A stretch of 64,000 nt of DNA, from the NCBI RefSeq assembly GCF_963675165.1, contig NC_087385.1, positions 4,636,412-4,700,411 on the forward strand, written 5' to 3'. The position numbers were made by a program, and so were the translations under genes. Source of the stretch: Halichondria panicea. Lineage: Eukaryota > Porifera > Demospongiae > Suberitida > Halichondriidae. Below the pieces are notes generated by a model. The model searched no databases, had not been told where the DNA came from, and worked only from the letters and a program-made list of their open reading frames with translations. This document shows, piece by piece, positions 1-9,803 of this stretch. Numbering within the stretch: the first letter of the stretch is position 1; every line of letters starts with the position of its first letter.

Positions 1-924
1 GCTACAATAAGGACATACGCCTGCATTAGGCTATAGGTACATGCATGTATATAATTATTTACAACTTGACATAGATTTTGTGGATTCACGTCACAATTAA
101 GGTCCATTCCATTGTCATTTGATGTACTTCTAGGTACGTACAAACGCAGCTGATTTAGAATACAGATACTAGTTAGTGCACACTAGATGTTAGCCTCCTT
201 CACAGCCTCTTCTTTTTTTGTTCTTTGTCACAATAGTTCAGTAAGATAAAATACGAGATGAATTGGAGGAACAAAGAAAGAAAGAAGAAAGAGACAAAGA
301 AAAAGTAGAGCCTGCCTTGCTAAGTCGCGTGACGGTAGACAAGTGGTAGACAAGTGAAAATGAACGTGAGCAATCATTAGCTGGGCGGAGCCTGGCAGAG
401 CAAAAAGCTATACAGCATGCCTATACGCGTATACGCATTGCAAACTCTAACATAAAAGCTGTTAGCATCCTGGATAGTATGCCAGAATCAAGTGTGGAGA
501 CATCGTAGAACGAGGGCTTACCATTAAAGATCTAGATCTAGATCTAAATTTAGCTCAGTTTTTTTCCTGAGTTCAGAACAGACCCTAGTGGATATAATTA
601 TTACAGCAGTATAGTCTTCTCTAGTCTTTCATACTTCCTAAAGGTCTCACGAAGGCTGTTCATAAAATTATGCACTCCAGTACAGGCAACTACTATGCTC
701 CTGTCTAACTATTATTTAGAACATTTGAAACAGTAGGAACCGTGGGGACAATAGAAACAGCTGTAATAGTTTAAATGCTGTGTATAGCATGAGTATTACA
801 CTTATATTGAAAGTGCAAAAAAAACGTATCACTGAACAAATTTAAAGGGTGAAGTAAGTTCACAGGCAGCAAGCATAAAGCAACAAGAAAGTATCATTTA
901 ACAACCATGGTGGAGACTGTCAAT
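1..924. other. Left edge of the dispanin cluster, no intact gene
   Basis: The first 60 bases match the 3' flank that follows type A dispanin genes elsewhere in the window (for example after 1441), so another type A copy probably ends just left of the window. A 51-codon open stretch at 356-508 (+), ending in TAG and rich in charged residues, could be a remnant of a coding exon, but no start or splice context supports it. From about 730 the sequence resembles the upstream block of other type A genes, with short GGAAC/GTTCC words. Confidence 0.5.
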
Positions 925-1441
925 ATGGAATCAGGTGAATATAAATTATTGCAGCATTCTCTACTGTTTCTCATCACACATCTGCAGGACAAACCAGAGC
1001 GAGATGTCCAAAACCAAATGTTGCGAATTTTTGCTGCAAACCAATAGCTCAGTGGATCATTACAGGGAAAAAAGACCACTACTATATCCTGTCTCTGCGT
1101 ACCTTGCTAATTGCATGCATTCTCCTTTTTGCTTGGCCAGGAATTCTGTTGAGTGTAGCTGCTATCATCATTGCTAAAAAGGTACACCATTCATACCCAA
1201 GATTCATTGCACGTGCAAATTATCAGGCACGAGGAATCCAGTATTGTGATGTACATTGACTCATAACAATATCATGCAGGCTCAAAAACTGGATATTGAA
1301 GGCAATAAAACCGAGGCTGAGAGAAAGGCTTCTCTCGCTAAGAATCTCAACATTGCATCCTACATCACCTCTTTAGTGTATTTCATAGTGGTGTTAACGG
1401 TACTCCCAGAGGCAATTTACTTTGGAATCGTATACAGTTAG
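925..1441 (+). CDS. CD225/dispanin (IFITM-like) membrane protein, type A copy 1
   Basis: Exons 925-934, 988-1181 and 1280-1441 join into an open frame of 121 residues (MESG start). Splice sites are GT-AG, and the first intron is only 53 bp. The product has a short N-terminal segment, a conserved K-DHYYILSLRTL stretch, a first hydrophobic helix (LLSVAAIIIAKK at its end), then the loop LDIEGNKTEAERKASLAKNLNIASYIT and a second helix. This layout, with the charged loop ending AK-LNI, is that of the CD225/dispanin family, which includes IFITM proteins: small membrane proteins, some of which restrict virus entry. Function in this organism is unknown. An in-frame ATG at 907 would add six residues, but most other copies lack it, so 925 was chosen. 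Confidence 0.82.
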
Positions 1442-2081
1442 CTACAATAAGGACATACACCTGCATGAGGCTATAGGTACATGCAGCTGATTTAGAACTA
1501 ATACTAGTTAGTGCACGCACACTAGATGTATTGATATGTATATATGCATGGATATTTCACATACAAATTTAATACATAGCGGTATATAATTATATTGGAA
1601 AGTTTATTTAATGAGTGACAAACTGAAATCACACTAGCTATTATATATAGAGTACTTTAAATAATTAGAACGTGTACGTTCATTACCTTTCACATATGCA
1701 TGGCTATCAAGAATTAAATATAGAAGGTTACAATTCCAATTAACAACATGGCCACACTTACACATACATGAATTTTCCCCTGTTACCTTTCAAGAGTACC
1801 TTAAGGTGACATTATTGCGGGTATTAATCTGCGATTGAGAGTAAAATCGTAGCTACTCACAGATAGTTGGAAAATGCAATTAAAACCACTTATGAGTAAT
1901 TAGAAACGCTATGAATTTCATAACTTGAACAGGATTTAGCGCAAAATTAAATAGCAGCAAAATGAGCTAAACACTGAAATCGCAGACAAATCTATACCTG
2001 TGAAAATATGTCACCTTAAGGTATTATATTCAACCCTAACTTTCCAAGAGCCTGCAGATGTAGCGACTAATCAAAATCAAC
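1442..2081. other. Intergenic flank of dispanin copy 1
   Basis: Contains the conserved type A 3' flank (a block containing gtttatttaatgagtgac near 1600). From about 1797 to 2022 it holds an inverted-repeat element that is listed separately. The end of the block (cctgcagatgtagcgactaatc, 2050-2071) is the conserved leader just upstream of type B start codons. Confidence 0.55.
1799..2020. mobile_element. Small inverted-repeat (MITE-like) element, CCTTAAGGTGACAT family, copy 1
   Basis: Terminal inverted repeats CCTTAAGGTGACAT and its complement flank about 220 bp, with TA on both sides. A related copy lies near 13.79-13.97 kb at the equivalent position of another array unit, and decayed pieces lie at 3.29-3.42 kb. 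There is no coding capacity. The terminal repeat contains the palindrome CCTTAAGG. The equivalent positions suggest it was carried along by array duplication rather than inserted twice. Confidence 0.6.
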
Positions 2082-2339
2082 ATGGAGCGAAGTGAATGAA
2101 TGCGAGTCTTTTAACTCACGATGTTGCATCCAAGTAATAACTATACACACCACACACATAGGTCAGATAACACAGATAGGAACAAGGAACTGTTTACCAC
2201 CCCCACGGTCCAGTAACCACCATTTGCGAGGGCTTCAGGAAGGGAAAGGAGGATCACTACTACGCTCTCTCCATTTGTAACACTATTGTGGCAGCTGTAC
2301 TGTTGGGTCGGCATGGCTTCCATCTTCAATGCAAAGAAG
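2082..2339 (+). pseudogene. Type B dispanin pseudogene (exons 1-2)
   Basis: Exon 1 (2082-2091, ATGGAGCGAA) and exon 2 (2162-2339) align with the intact type B gene at 18400. The exon 1 donor has changed from AG|GT to AA|GT, the frame is shifted before the conserved CEGFR-GKEDHYYALSI segment, and part of the first helix is deleted. No type B third exon follows. Confidence 0.7.
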
Positions 2340-2565
2340 GTACTTCTATTCACATACATGTACAGTTTCGTAAACACGCAATGCATGATTGAGCTATCAA
2401 AAGACCAGAATGTGACCCATGCCAAAATTGAATACTTGAAGAGATTTCTCTTTATTGCGTGCGTTTAATTAGGCACAATCGAAGAACTTGTATTCTGATG
2501 TGCATTGAACGTACGTTCTTATACTTGTTTCTACGTTTCATACTGTTTCTGCTGTTCTTTGTTCC

Positions 2566-2735
2566 TAGCATAGCGTTCCTACTGTTCTTAATGTACCAGT
2601 GACCATACTATTCCCATGCAGTGTTCCAAATATTCCTACAGTTCCCAGTGTTCCTGATGTTCCTAGGAACAGTATAGGAACACTTGAAACGTAAGAGTAA
2701 GAACACTTAGAACAAAGGGAACAGTAGGAACCGCA
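2566..2735. repeat. GTTCC-rich minisatellite, short copy
   Basis: Imperfect repeats of GTTCCTACT-like 9-mers, followed by their complement (GGAACAGTA). The same motif sits upstream of other type A units (12.60-12.83 kb, 14.50-14.75 kb) and is greatly expanded at 16.38-17.12 kb. Confidence 0.65.
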
Positions 2736-2736
2736 A

Positions 2737-3052
2737 GAACTCTGTTGAGTGTAGCTGCTATCATTAATGCTAAAAAGGTACTAATGCATGGTTATAGCAG
2801 TACCGATATTCATACCCACGCGCAAATAATCAGGCACGAGGAAACCAGTATTGTGATGCACATTGACTCATAGCAAAATATCGTGCATGCAGGTTCAGAC
2901 ATTGAAGGCAATAAATCCGAGGCTGAGTGAAAGGGTTCTCTGGCTAAGAATCTCAACATTGCATCCTACATCACCTCTGGAGTGTATTTCATATTGGTGT
3001 CAACAGTACTCCCAGTGGCAATTTACCTTGGAATCCTATATATATCTAGCTA
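2737..3052 (+). pseudogene. Type A dispanin pseudogene fragment (helix 1 tail and exon 3)
   Basis: Only the tail of the helix 1 exon (LLSVAAIINAKK-like, ending near 2776) and a third exon (from 2891) remain. The loop exon has lost codons next to the acceptor and carries an in-frame TGA where intact copies have AGA (gctgagtgaaagg). No first exon is present. Confidence 0.7.
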
Positions 3053-3968
3053 GCTACAATAAGGACATACGCCTGAGGCTATAGGTACATGCAGCTGATT
3101 TAGAACTACTGAAATCAGTGTACACTAGATGTATTGATGTGTACGTATGGACATTTCAAAGATTGGAAAGTTTATTTAATGAGTGACAAACTGAAATTAC
3201 ACTATTAAGAGTGCTTTAAAAATTATCATTATAATGTGTACGTTCATAGCTTATCACATCTGACTACATACATCAAGAGAATTCAAACCACTTGCAGAAA
3301 CGCTATGAATAATCGCAGACGAATCTACCTGTGAAAATATATCACCTTATGTATACATTCAACCCTAACCTTTTACAAGAAACAAATCTACCTGTGAAAA
3401 ATAGGTCACCTAAGGATACTCAAATGAAAGTCAAGGTGTTAACTACATAATTACACATAATTTATTATCTCCAAAACCCATTATGATCCCATCACCAAAT
3501 TTGTTCTACAAAGAGGGCAATAGTTACCTAAAGACTAGTTTAGTAAAAAGAAGATGCCATTTTTGAGTAAATGCTTACAATAATGACCTTTGACGAGTAC
3601 CCACCCCCTTTAAACACGTCACCTGAAAGGCCATATCATAAGGAGTACGGTGGTGCACCTTTTATCTGATCATGGCAGAAATTATGCTCTAAGAAGCGTA
3701 GGTGGGTCACCGAAATTGGTGAATTTTCCAGGGCTCGTAACTAAGAAGCCATACGACATACGGGACTAAAATTGCGTATGGTTATATAACTTATGATAAG
3801 GTATGTGTATGCCAAGCTTCGTTGAAATCAGAGGAGGTACTCATTTTTTGTGTTGAGTTGACAAGGAATGTCCCTTATAGCAGACCGACATTCATACCCA
3901 TGTGCAAATAATCAGACACAGAAACCAGTATTGTGATGCACATTGACGCATAGCAAAATATCATGCAG
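3053..3968. other. Decayed intergenic array sequence
   Basis: Begins with a type A 3' flank, then pieces of the CCTTAAGG inverted-repeat family (3285-3420). About 450 bp (3430-3880) are not recognisable as any other unit in the window and have no supported coding content. Confidence 0.45.
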
Positions 3969-4101
3969 GCTCAAGACACGGACATTGAAGGTAATAAAAC
4001 GGCTAGAATCTCAACATTGCATCCTACATCACCTCTTCAGTGTATTTCGTATTGGTGTCAACGGTACTCCTATATAGTGGTAATTACCTTGGAATCATAC
4101 A
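3969..4101 (+). pseudogene. Type A dispanin exon 3 remnant with internal deletion
   Basis: Begins with the usual atcatgcag acceptor. After EGNKT it loses the codons for the EAERKASLAK loop, so the rest is out of frame. The same deletion occurs in the third exon at 17804-17937, so the two are probably descendants of one mutated copy. No exons 1-2 lie upstream within a plausible distance. Confidence 0.65.
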
Positions 4102-4560
4102 GTTAGCTACAATAAGGACATACGCCTGAGGCTATAGGTATAGGTACAATGTACATCCAGCTGATTGAGAACACATAAATTATAGTTATAGTTAGTGCAC
4201 TAGATGTATTGATGTGTACGTACGTTTGGATGTTTCATACAATAAAACATCAGATGGAATGTTTATTTAACGAGTGACAAACTGAAATCACATAATCAGA
4301 GTGCTTTTCATAATTTTCATTCCAGATGGCTAACTAATCAGTGAAATTAGAGCATAGCAAAAACAAATTATAAAAGCTTGTTCTTACAATTTACAGTTCC
4401 AACAATAACATAGGCACCCACATGCACACAGCTACTTTACCCTGTAATAATAATATACAATTAGCAGCAATGATAGAGTACACAATTATTCAGCCCAAAC
4501 AAAACAATCTTCTACAAGAGCCTGCAAGTGTAGCGACTAATCAAAATCAGCAAAGAAGTA

Positions 4561-4570
4561 ATGGAGCGAG
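4561..4570 (+). pseudogene. Orphan type B first exon
   Basis: ATGGAGCGAG followed by GTAAAT is identical to the intact type B first exon at 18400. A foldback element begins 10 bp into the intron, and no type B second exon follows, so the copy cannot make the protein. Confidence 0.6.
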
Positions 4571-4580
4571 GTAAATTATA

Positions 4581-4868
4581 GCCTCGATTCCAGACCGCGA
4601 AGAGAAAGGCGGCCTGGTATACCTTGTATGCGCATGCGTGTACATTACCCCATTTTTGTACATTACCCCAAAAAGGGGGTAATCCGTGTATTTGTGGACT
4701 CAGTCATCTTTGCACAATACTTCTAAATTAACGGACTGTAACTTCAGGATACAAAATAGTATACTGTTTATTTTACTGACAGTATCCACAAATATTTGGG
4801 GTAATGTACGCACATGCGCATACAAGGTATACCAGGCCGCCTTTCTCTTCGCGGCCTGGAATCGAGGC
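4581..4868. mobile_element. Foldback MITE-like element, 288 bp
   Basis: Long imperfect inverted repeats (about 75 bp each arm, starting GCCTCGATTCCAGACCGCGA) are flanked by TATA on both sides (4577-4580 and 4869-4872), which may be a target duplication. The arms are internally rich in CG and enclose about 140 bp. There is no coding content. It lies within the first intron of a broken type B copy. A related GGCCTGGAATCGAGGC word occurs inside the element at 25.3-25.8 kb. Confidence 0.75.
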
Positions 4869-5426
4869 TATATATACACTTGCACTGTGTGTAATGCAGT
4901 AGATTTTGGGAAAGATATCTACTTTTGGGACTTATGACCCAACCTCCCACCCAATAACTCATTTGGTCCCTTTATATATAGACAGTCTGCACTTTTGAGA
5001 TGGCTGCATGACTTGAATGATGATGAATCACGAGTATTAGAAAAAAGTGTGCAATAACAACTTATTGCACACTTAACTGTGCTTAAAGTACAGTCACATG
5101 ACTGGATTTGATGGATGTCGTTGGCTGTAGTCACATGATCAGCCATATTGCTTGTGTGTGTATAATTATACAGTGACAAAGTTCTCTTTATTGCGTGCGT
5201 TTAATTAAGCACGACTCTGAGTACCCCACACCGTATTGTAATGTGTATTGAACGTATCTTACATAACATGCAGTGCCAAAGAAACAGCATCACTGAACAA
5301 CATTGATAATGGAGCATCCAAACAAATGTTTAAAAGGGGTGAGCATGCAGGTGAGGTAGGTTCACGGGCAAGCACAGAGCAACAAGAGGACACCATTCAA
5401 CAACCATACAAGTAGAGACTGTCAAT
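4869..5426. other. Array spacer with conserved type A upstream block
   Basis: Contains the block beginning ttctctttattgcgtgcg (from 5181), then acagcatcactgaacaac and the leader with ggggtgagcatgcaggtg, as seen before other type A genes. From about 5158 the sequence is a direct duplicate of the region from 8856. Confidence 0.5.
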
Positions 5427-5566
5427 ATGGAATCAGGTGAATATATTATTCTCTACTGTTTCTCATCACCATTGCATCTGCAGGACAAACTGGAGCGAGA
5501 TTTCCAAAACCTGAATGTTTGCTTCGTATCGATATTTAGTGGGTTCATTACAGGGAAAGAAGACCC
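5427..5566 (+). pseudogene. Truncated type A dispanin pseudogene
   Basis: Exon 1 (5427-5436) and the start of exon 2 (from 5484) are type A, but a small deletion after FPKP shifts the frame and the exon is cut off at GKEDP (near 5566), where an inverted type B block begins. No helix and no third exon follow. Confidence 0.7.
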
Positions 5567-5812
5567 TACCATGCATGGAATCCATACCAACAGTATATAC
5601 AGCTGCCACAATACAGAGCGTAGTAGTGATCCTCCTTGGAGCAGTCGCAGATAGTGCATGGCGAAACACAGGACTGGATCATGGGGGAGACTTCTTTGTT
5701 CCAACTCCTCTTGTCTGACTTGTGTGTGTGATAGTTAGTTACTCAAATGCAACATTAACAGCTGAATTCACCTCGCTCCATTACTTCTTTGCTAGTCGCT
5801 ACACTTGCAGAC
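5567..5812 (-). pseudogene. Inverted type B dispanin fragment (exon 1 and part of exon 2)
   Basis: Read on the minus strand, the ATGGAGCGAG first exon (about 5776-5785) and a following second-exon piece match the type B gene at 18400, but with deletions. Its right side continues into an inverted type B promoter region (a TATATAAA-like word near 5892) and inverted type A 3' flank up to about 6130. Confidence 0.65.
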
Positions 5813-6134
5813 TCTTCTAAAAAGTTGGGCAAGCACATGCAGTGACAGTGAAAAGTCAAACCAATGGCCTTTCAAATACGCCTCCCTTTATATACTCTAA
5901 TTGCTTATTTAACAGGGTAAAGTAACTGTGCGTGTGTGTGTGGCCATGTTGTTGTTGGAACTGAATTATTGTGGCGCCATAAATTGTAAGAACAAGCTGA
6001 TATAATTTACTGTTGCTATGCTCTTAATTCGTATTCTCTTGAGAGGTACTCATTATATTTAAAAGCACTCGATCTGATTGTGTGGTTGATTGTGTAGTTT
6101 CAGTTTGTCACTCATTAAATTTTCAATATGACTA

Positions 6135-6368
6135 CCGTATAGCGCGAAATTTTCGAGGGGCTTAATTTTCGCGGATTTCGTGGGTTAGAATTCTACACGA
6201 AAATTAAGTCCACAAAAAGTGTTCTTTAATTAGAATTACCTGCTATCATGCAAAGATTTAAAGGCGTGGCTTCCGGTAAGCAGCTATTCCGCGAACATTG
6301 TGCAACGAAATGGTTTTTAGAGGCCAATCCACGAAATATAAGTGCCTCGAAAATTTCGCGCTATACGG
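6135..6368. mobile_element. MITE-like element with perfect 24-bp terminal inverted repeats, TA target
   Basis: Ends CCGTATAGCGCGAAATTTTC and its exact complement, with TA on each side (6133-6134, 6369-6370). The 234-bp body has no open frame of note. The duplicate locus near 9747 lacks the element (gac-TATATA-tgtttac), giving an approximate empty site. The size, ends and TA target fit a non-autonomous Tc1/mariner-like element. A diverged relative with similar internal words lies at 22.17-22.35 kb. Confidence 0.8.
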
Positions 6369-6569
6369 TATGTTTACAATAATTATGACTATACATGACC
6401 TACAGACATTTAGTCTACTACAGCAAATACTCTCCACAGGGTCACACTCGCATGACAGAAGAGTCGCTGCTGATCTGGGCAGAGTGGGACAGGCCCATTT
6501 CCAGGCTCTCTTGGAAGTGGTTCAGACTGAATCTCCACAAAGACCCTCATCATATATGTTTATTTATAC

Positions 6570-6735
6570 ATCTAGTGTGTACTATAGTATCCGTCTTTAT
6601 TTCAGTAGTTCTAAATCGTACCTATTTAGCCTCAGGCGTACGTCCTTATTGTATATTACTAACTGTATACAATTCCAAGGTAAATTGCCACTGCAATGTT
6701 CATCAGTGTGGCAGCCATCTTCATTGCAAAGAAGG
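6570..6735. pseudogene. Chimeric junction: inverted type A 3' end joined to type B helix 1 tail
   Basis: 6570-6690 is the reverse complement of a type A third-exon end and its 3' flank. It is joined to a forward type B exon tail (NVHQCGSHLHCKE in one frame, VAAIFIAKK in the ancestral frame) ending at a GTACTT donor. The same chimeric junction occurs at 12212-12378, so it predates the duplication of this block. Confidence 0.6.
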
Positions 6736-7086
6736 TACTTCCTGTGTTTCAACAACATCTGCGACAGATTCAGGATAGACAAGGAGGATCACTACTACGC
6801 TCTCTCGGGATTTGCATTACTAAGGTTATGAACAATTGTTTTACTGAAAGTGTAGCATCACTGATAATGGATCAAAATTGGTAGATTGGGTACAGGGTTT
6901 TGCAGACATCAACAATAGTGTTGAGGGTTGAGCGTTCCTTATACAGAATGCTTTGCCCGTTGTGGTCGTCCATATAAGGAATACTCAACCCTCTATGTTG
7001 CAAAGATTGAGGCATATACTCAAAAGCAAGCATAGACCAACAAGAAGATACCATTCAACAACTGTATACAAATGGAGACTGTCATT
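6736..7086. other. Spacer upstream of type A copy at 7087
   Basis: Contains a second short piece of type B second exon (6755-6815, GKEDHYYAL in frame) and a roughly 100-bp inverted-repeat insertion (gttgagggttgagcg near 6911, with its partner near 6980-7000) in the place of the usual type A promoter block. The leader caacaagaagataccattcaac is retained. Confidence 0.45.
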
Positions 7087-7592
7087 ATGGAATCAGGTGA
7101 ATATATTGCAGCATTCTCTACTGTTTGTCATCATTCATGCATCTGCAGGACAAACTGGAACAAGATTTCCAAAACCAAACGTCATAAATGTTTGCTTCGT
7201 ATCGATATTTAGTGGGTTCATTACAGGGAAAGAAGACCACTACTATATCCTGTCTCTGCGCACCTTGATCTTAGCATCCTTTCTCCTTGCTTGGCCAGGA
7301 ATTCTGTTGAGTGTAGCTGCTATCATTACGGCTAAAAAGGTACACCATTCATACCCAAGATTCATTGCACGTGCAAATTATCAGGCACGAGGAAACCAGT
7401 ATTGTGATGTACATTGACTATATCATGCAGGCTCAAGAACTAGACATTGAAGGCAATAAAACCGAGGCTGAGAGAAAGGGTTCTCTGGCTCGGAATCTCA
7501 ACATTGCATCATACATCACCACTGTAGTGTATTTCGTATTGTTGACAGCGGTACTCTCAACGGCAATTTACGTTGGAATCGTATACAGGTAG
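7087..7592 (+). CDS. CD225/dispanin membrane protein, type A copy
   Basis: Exons 7087-7096, 7149-7339 and 7431-7592 give an uninterrupted 120-residue protein starting MESGQTGTRFPKPN. It has the IFSGFITGKEDHYYILSLRTL segment, helix 1 (ILASFLLAWPGILLSVAA), and the loop LDIEGNKTEAERKGSLARNLNIASYIT before helix 2. The 52-bp first intron must be removed for the frame to stay open, which supports the model. It lies between a rearranged block and a type B copy lacking its last exon. The promoter block of other type A genes is disrupted here by a small inverted-repeat insertion, so expression may differ from its paralogues. Confidence 0.82.
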
Positions 7593-8042
7593 AATAAGGA
7601 CATACGCCTGAGGCTATAGGTATATGCAGCTGATTTAGAACTATTGAAATAAAGAACACAGACACTAGTTATTGTACGTTGTATAATGTGTATATATGTA
7701 TGGATATTTCAACATTGTCATATTGAAAGTTTAATGAGACTTGAAACCACACAATCAGATGAGTGCTTTTTAATAGTATACTGAGACTTTCATATTAATA
7801 GCTTATCATCCATCATCTGGCTCTCAAGAGAATAATTAATTGAGAAACGATTCAGTAGAGCATCAAATTATAAAAGCATGTTCTTACAATTATGGTGCTG
7901 CAAAAATATACACACAGCCCGGTTACTTTACCCTGTCAAATATACAGTTGTCAGCAATTAGAGTATTTAAAGGGAGGCATATTCATCCCTAACTAAAAGA
8001 ATCTTAGAAGAGCCTGCAAGTGTAGCGACCAGCCAAGAAGTA

Positions 8043-8308
8043 ATGGAGCAAGGTGCATGAATGCAGCTGTTATGTTGCATTCAAGTAACTAACTATCACA
8101 CACACAAGAGGAGTTGGAACAAAGAAGTCTCTCACCACGGTCCAGTCCCTATGTTTCGCCATGCACTATCTGCGACGGCTCCAGGATAGGCAAGGAGGAT
8201 CACTACTACTACGCTCATTCCATCCACAACACTATTGTGGCAGCTGTTTTAGTGTTGGCATGGCTTCCAATGTTCTTCAATGTGGCAGCCATCTTCATTA
8301 CAAAGAAG
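8043..8308 (+). pseudogene. Type B dispanin copy lacking the third exon
   Basis: Exon 1 (8043-8052, ATGGAGCAAG) can join an exon at 8109-8308 using an AG created by a small deletion. The frame stays open through GKEDHYYYAHSIHNTIVAAVLVLAWLPMFFNVAAIFITKK. The N-terminal part is read in a different frame from the intact type B gene until CTICDG. No loop/helix 2 exon follows before the next unit, so it is called broken, although transcription into a downstream exon cannot be excluded. A TATTTAAA box lies near 7973. Confidence 0.55.
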
Positions 8309-8467
8309 GTACTTCTATACACATTATATTATATACTTGTACCATGATGTGCTCTGACACTAAGGAATATCCATGTACCCTAGGGTACATTGGCTGTGGT
8401 CAGCCTAAAGCCCAGGAGCCTCAATCCTTCAGTATCCAATCAGAGACTCACTAAAACTACCCACCAC

Positions 8468-8792
8468 ATTGAAACTGCATGGGTTGTCTGAAGTTGTAAA
8501 TGTGGTTTGTCAAGTGCAACAGAAAATGGACCACATTGGAACTGGGTTGTCTGAAGTTGTAAATGTGGTTTGTCAAGTGCAAGCACACGCACACAAAATG
8601 TGCACAGTGCATGCACAGCAGGGATCAAAGAGTGTTTTCTTTGATCCCTGCCCTGCAAGCACACAAAATGTGCACAGTGCATGCACAGCAGGGATCAAAG
8701 AGTGTTTTCTTTGATCCCTGCCCGTGCAAGCACACACACACAAAATGTGCACAGTGCATGGCACTGCAGGGATCAAAGAGTGTTTATTACTA
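8468..8792. repeat. Two-part tandem repeat with hairpin units
   Basis: Two copies of a unit with gggttgtctgaagttgtaaa are followed by three copies of an approximately 65-bp unit containing aaaatgtgcacagtgcatg and a hairpin (gggatcaaagagtg / tttctttgatccc). The overlapping open frames are by-products of the repetition. Confidence 0.75.
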
Positions 8793-8855
8793 CTACTCAG
8801 TTGTAAATGGGTTGGATAACAGCTTCTAATTGCTTCTATATATAGTGTTCATAGT

Positions 8856-9747
8856 GTGTATATATAATTATACAGTGACAAAGTTCTCTTTATTGCGTGC
8901 GTTTAATTAAGCACGACTCTGAGTACCCCACACCATATTGTAATATGTATTGAACGTATCTTACATAACATGCAGTGCCGAAGAAACAGCATCACTGAAC
9001 AACATTGATAATGGAGCATACAAACAATGGATTAGGTATTTAAAGGGGTGAGCATGCAGGTGAGGTAGGTTCACGGGCAAGCACAGAGCAACAAGAGGAC
9101 ACCATTCAACAACCATACAAGTAGACACTGTCAATATGGAATCAGGTGAATATATTGCAGCATTCTCTACTGTTTCTCATCACCCATGCATCTGCATGCA
9201 GGACAAACTGGAGCGAGATTTCCAAAACCAAACGTTGTGAATGTTTGCTTCGTATCGATATTTAGTGGGTTCATTACAGGGAAAGAAGACCCTACCATGC
9301 ATGGGGGAGACTTCTTTGTTCCAACTCCTCTTGTCTGACTTGTGTGTGTGATAGTTAGTTCCACGAATGCAACATTAACAGCTGAATTCACCTCGCTCCA
9401 TTACTTCTTTGCTAGTCACTACTACTAGTCAGACTCTTCTAAAAAATTTTGGCAAGCACAGTGACAGTGAAAAGTCAAACCCAATGGCTTTTCAGAATAT
9501 GCCTCCCTTTATAATTATACTCTAATTGCTTATTTGACAGGGTAAAGTAACTGTGCGTGTGTGTGTGGCCATGTTGTTGATTATTGTGGCGCCATAAATT
9601 GTAAGAACAAGCTGATATAATTTGCTGTTGCTATGCTCTTAATTCGTATTCTCTTGAGAGGTACTCATTATATTAAAAAGCACTCGATCTGATTGTGTGG
9701 TTGATTGTGTGGTTTCAGTTTGTCACTCATTAAACTTTCAATATGAC
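8856..9747 (+). repeat. Direct segmental duplication, copy 2 (partner 5158-6132)
   Basis: Closely matches copy 1, including the shared rearranged junction. It lacks the 234-bp element present at the end of copy 1. Confidence 0.75.
9136..9293 (+). pseudogene. Truncated type A dispanin pseudogene
   Basis: Exon 1 (9136-9145) and exon 2 from 9202 read GQTGARFPKPNVVNVCFVSIFSGFITGKED in frame, then are cut at the same junction as copy 1. The sequence beyond is an inverted type B first exon and leader (9300-9425). Confidence 0.7.
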
Positions 9748-9803
9748 TATATATGTTTACAATAATTATGACTATAATTATATGTTTATTGACCATATAC
9801 ATA

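Larger units (their letters stand above)
5158..6132 (+). repeat. Direct segmental duplication, copy 1 (partner 8856-9747)
   Basis: About 0.9 kb matches 8856-9747 closely from the upstream block of a type A gene through a truncated type A exon 2 and an inverted type B block. Copy 2 has lost about 90 bp at the A/B junction. Both copies share the same illegitimate A-to-inverted-B junction, so that rearrangement came before the duplication. Confidence 0.75.

Noticed and set aside
6298-6831. A 177-codon open frame across the rearranged block
   Set aside because: It crosses the end of a MITE, an inverted type A remnant and a type B exon tail in a non-ancestral frame, so it is accidental.
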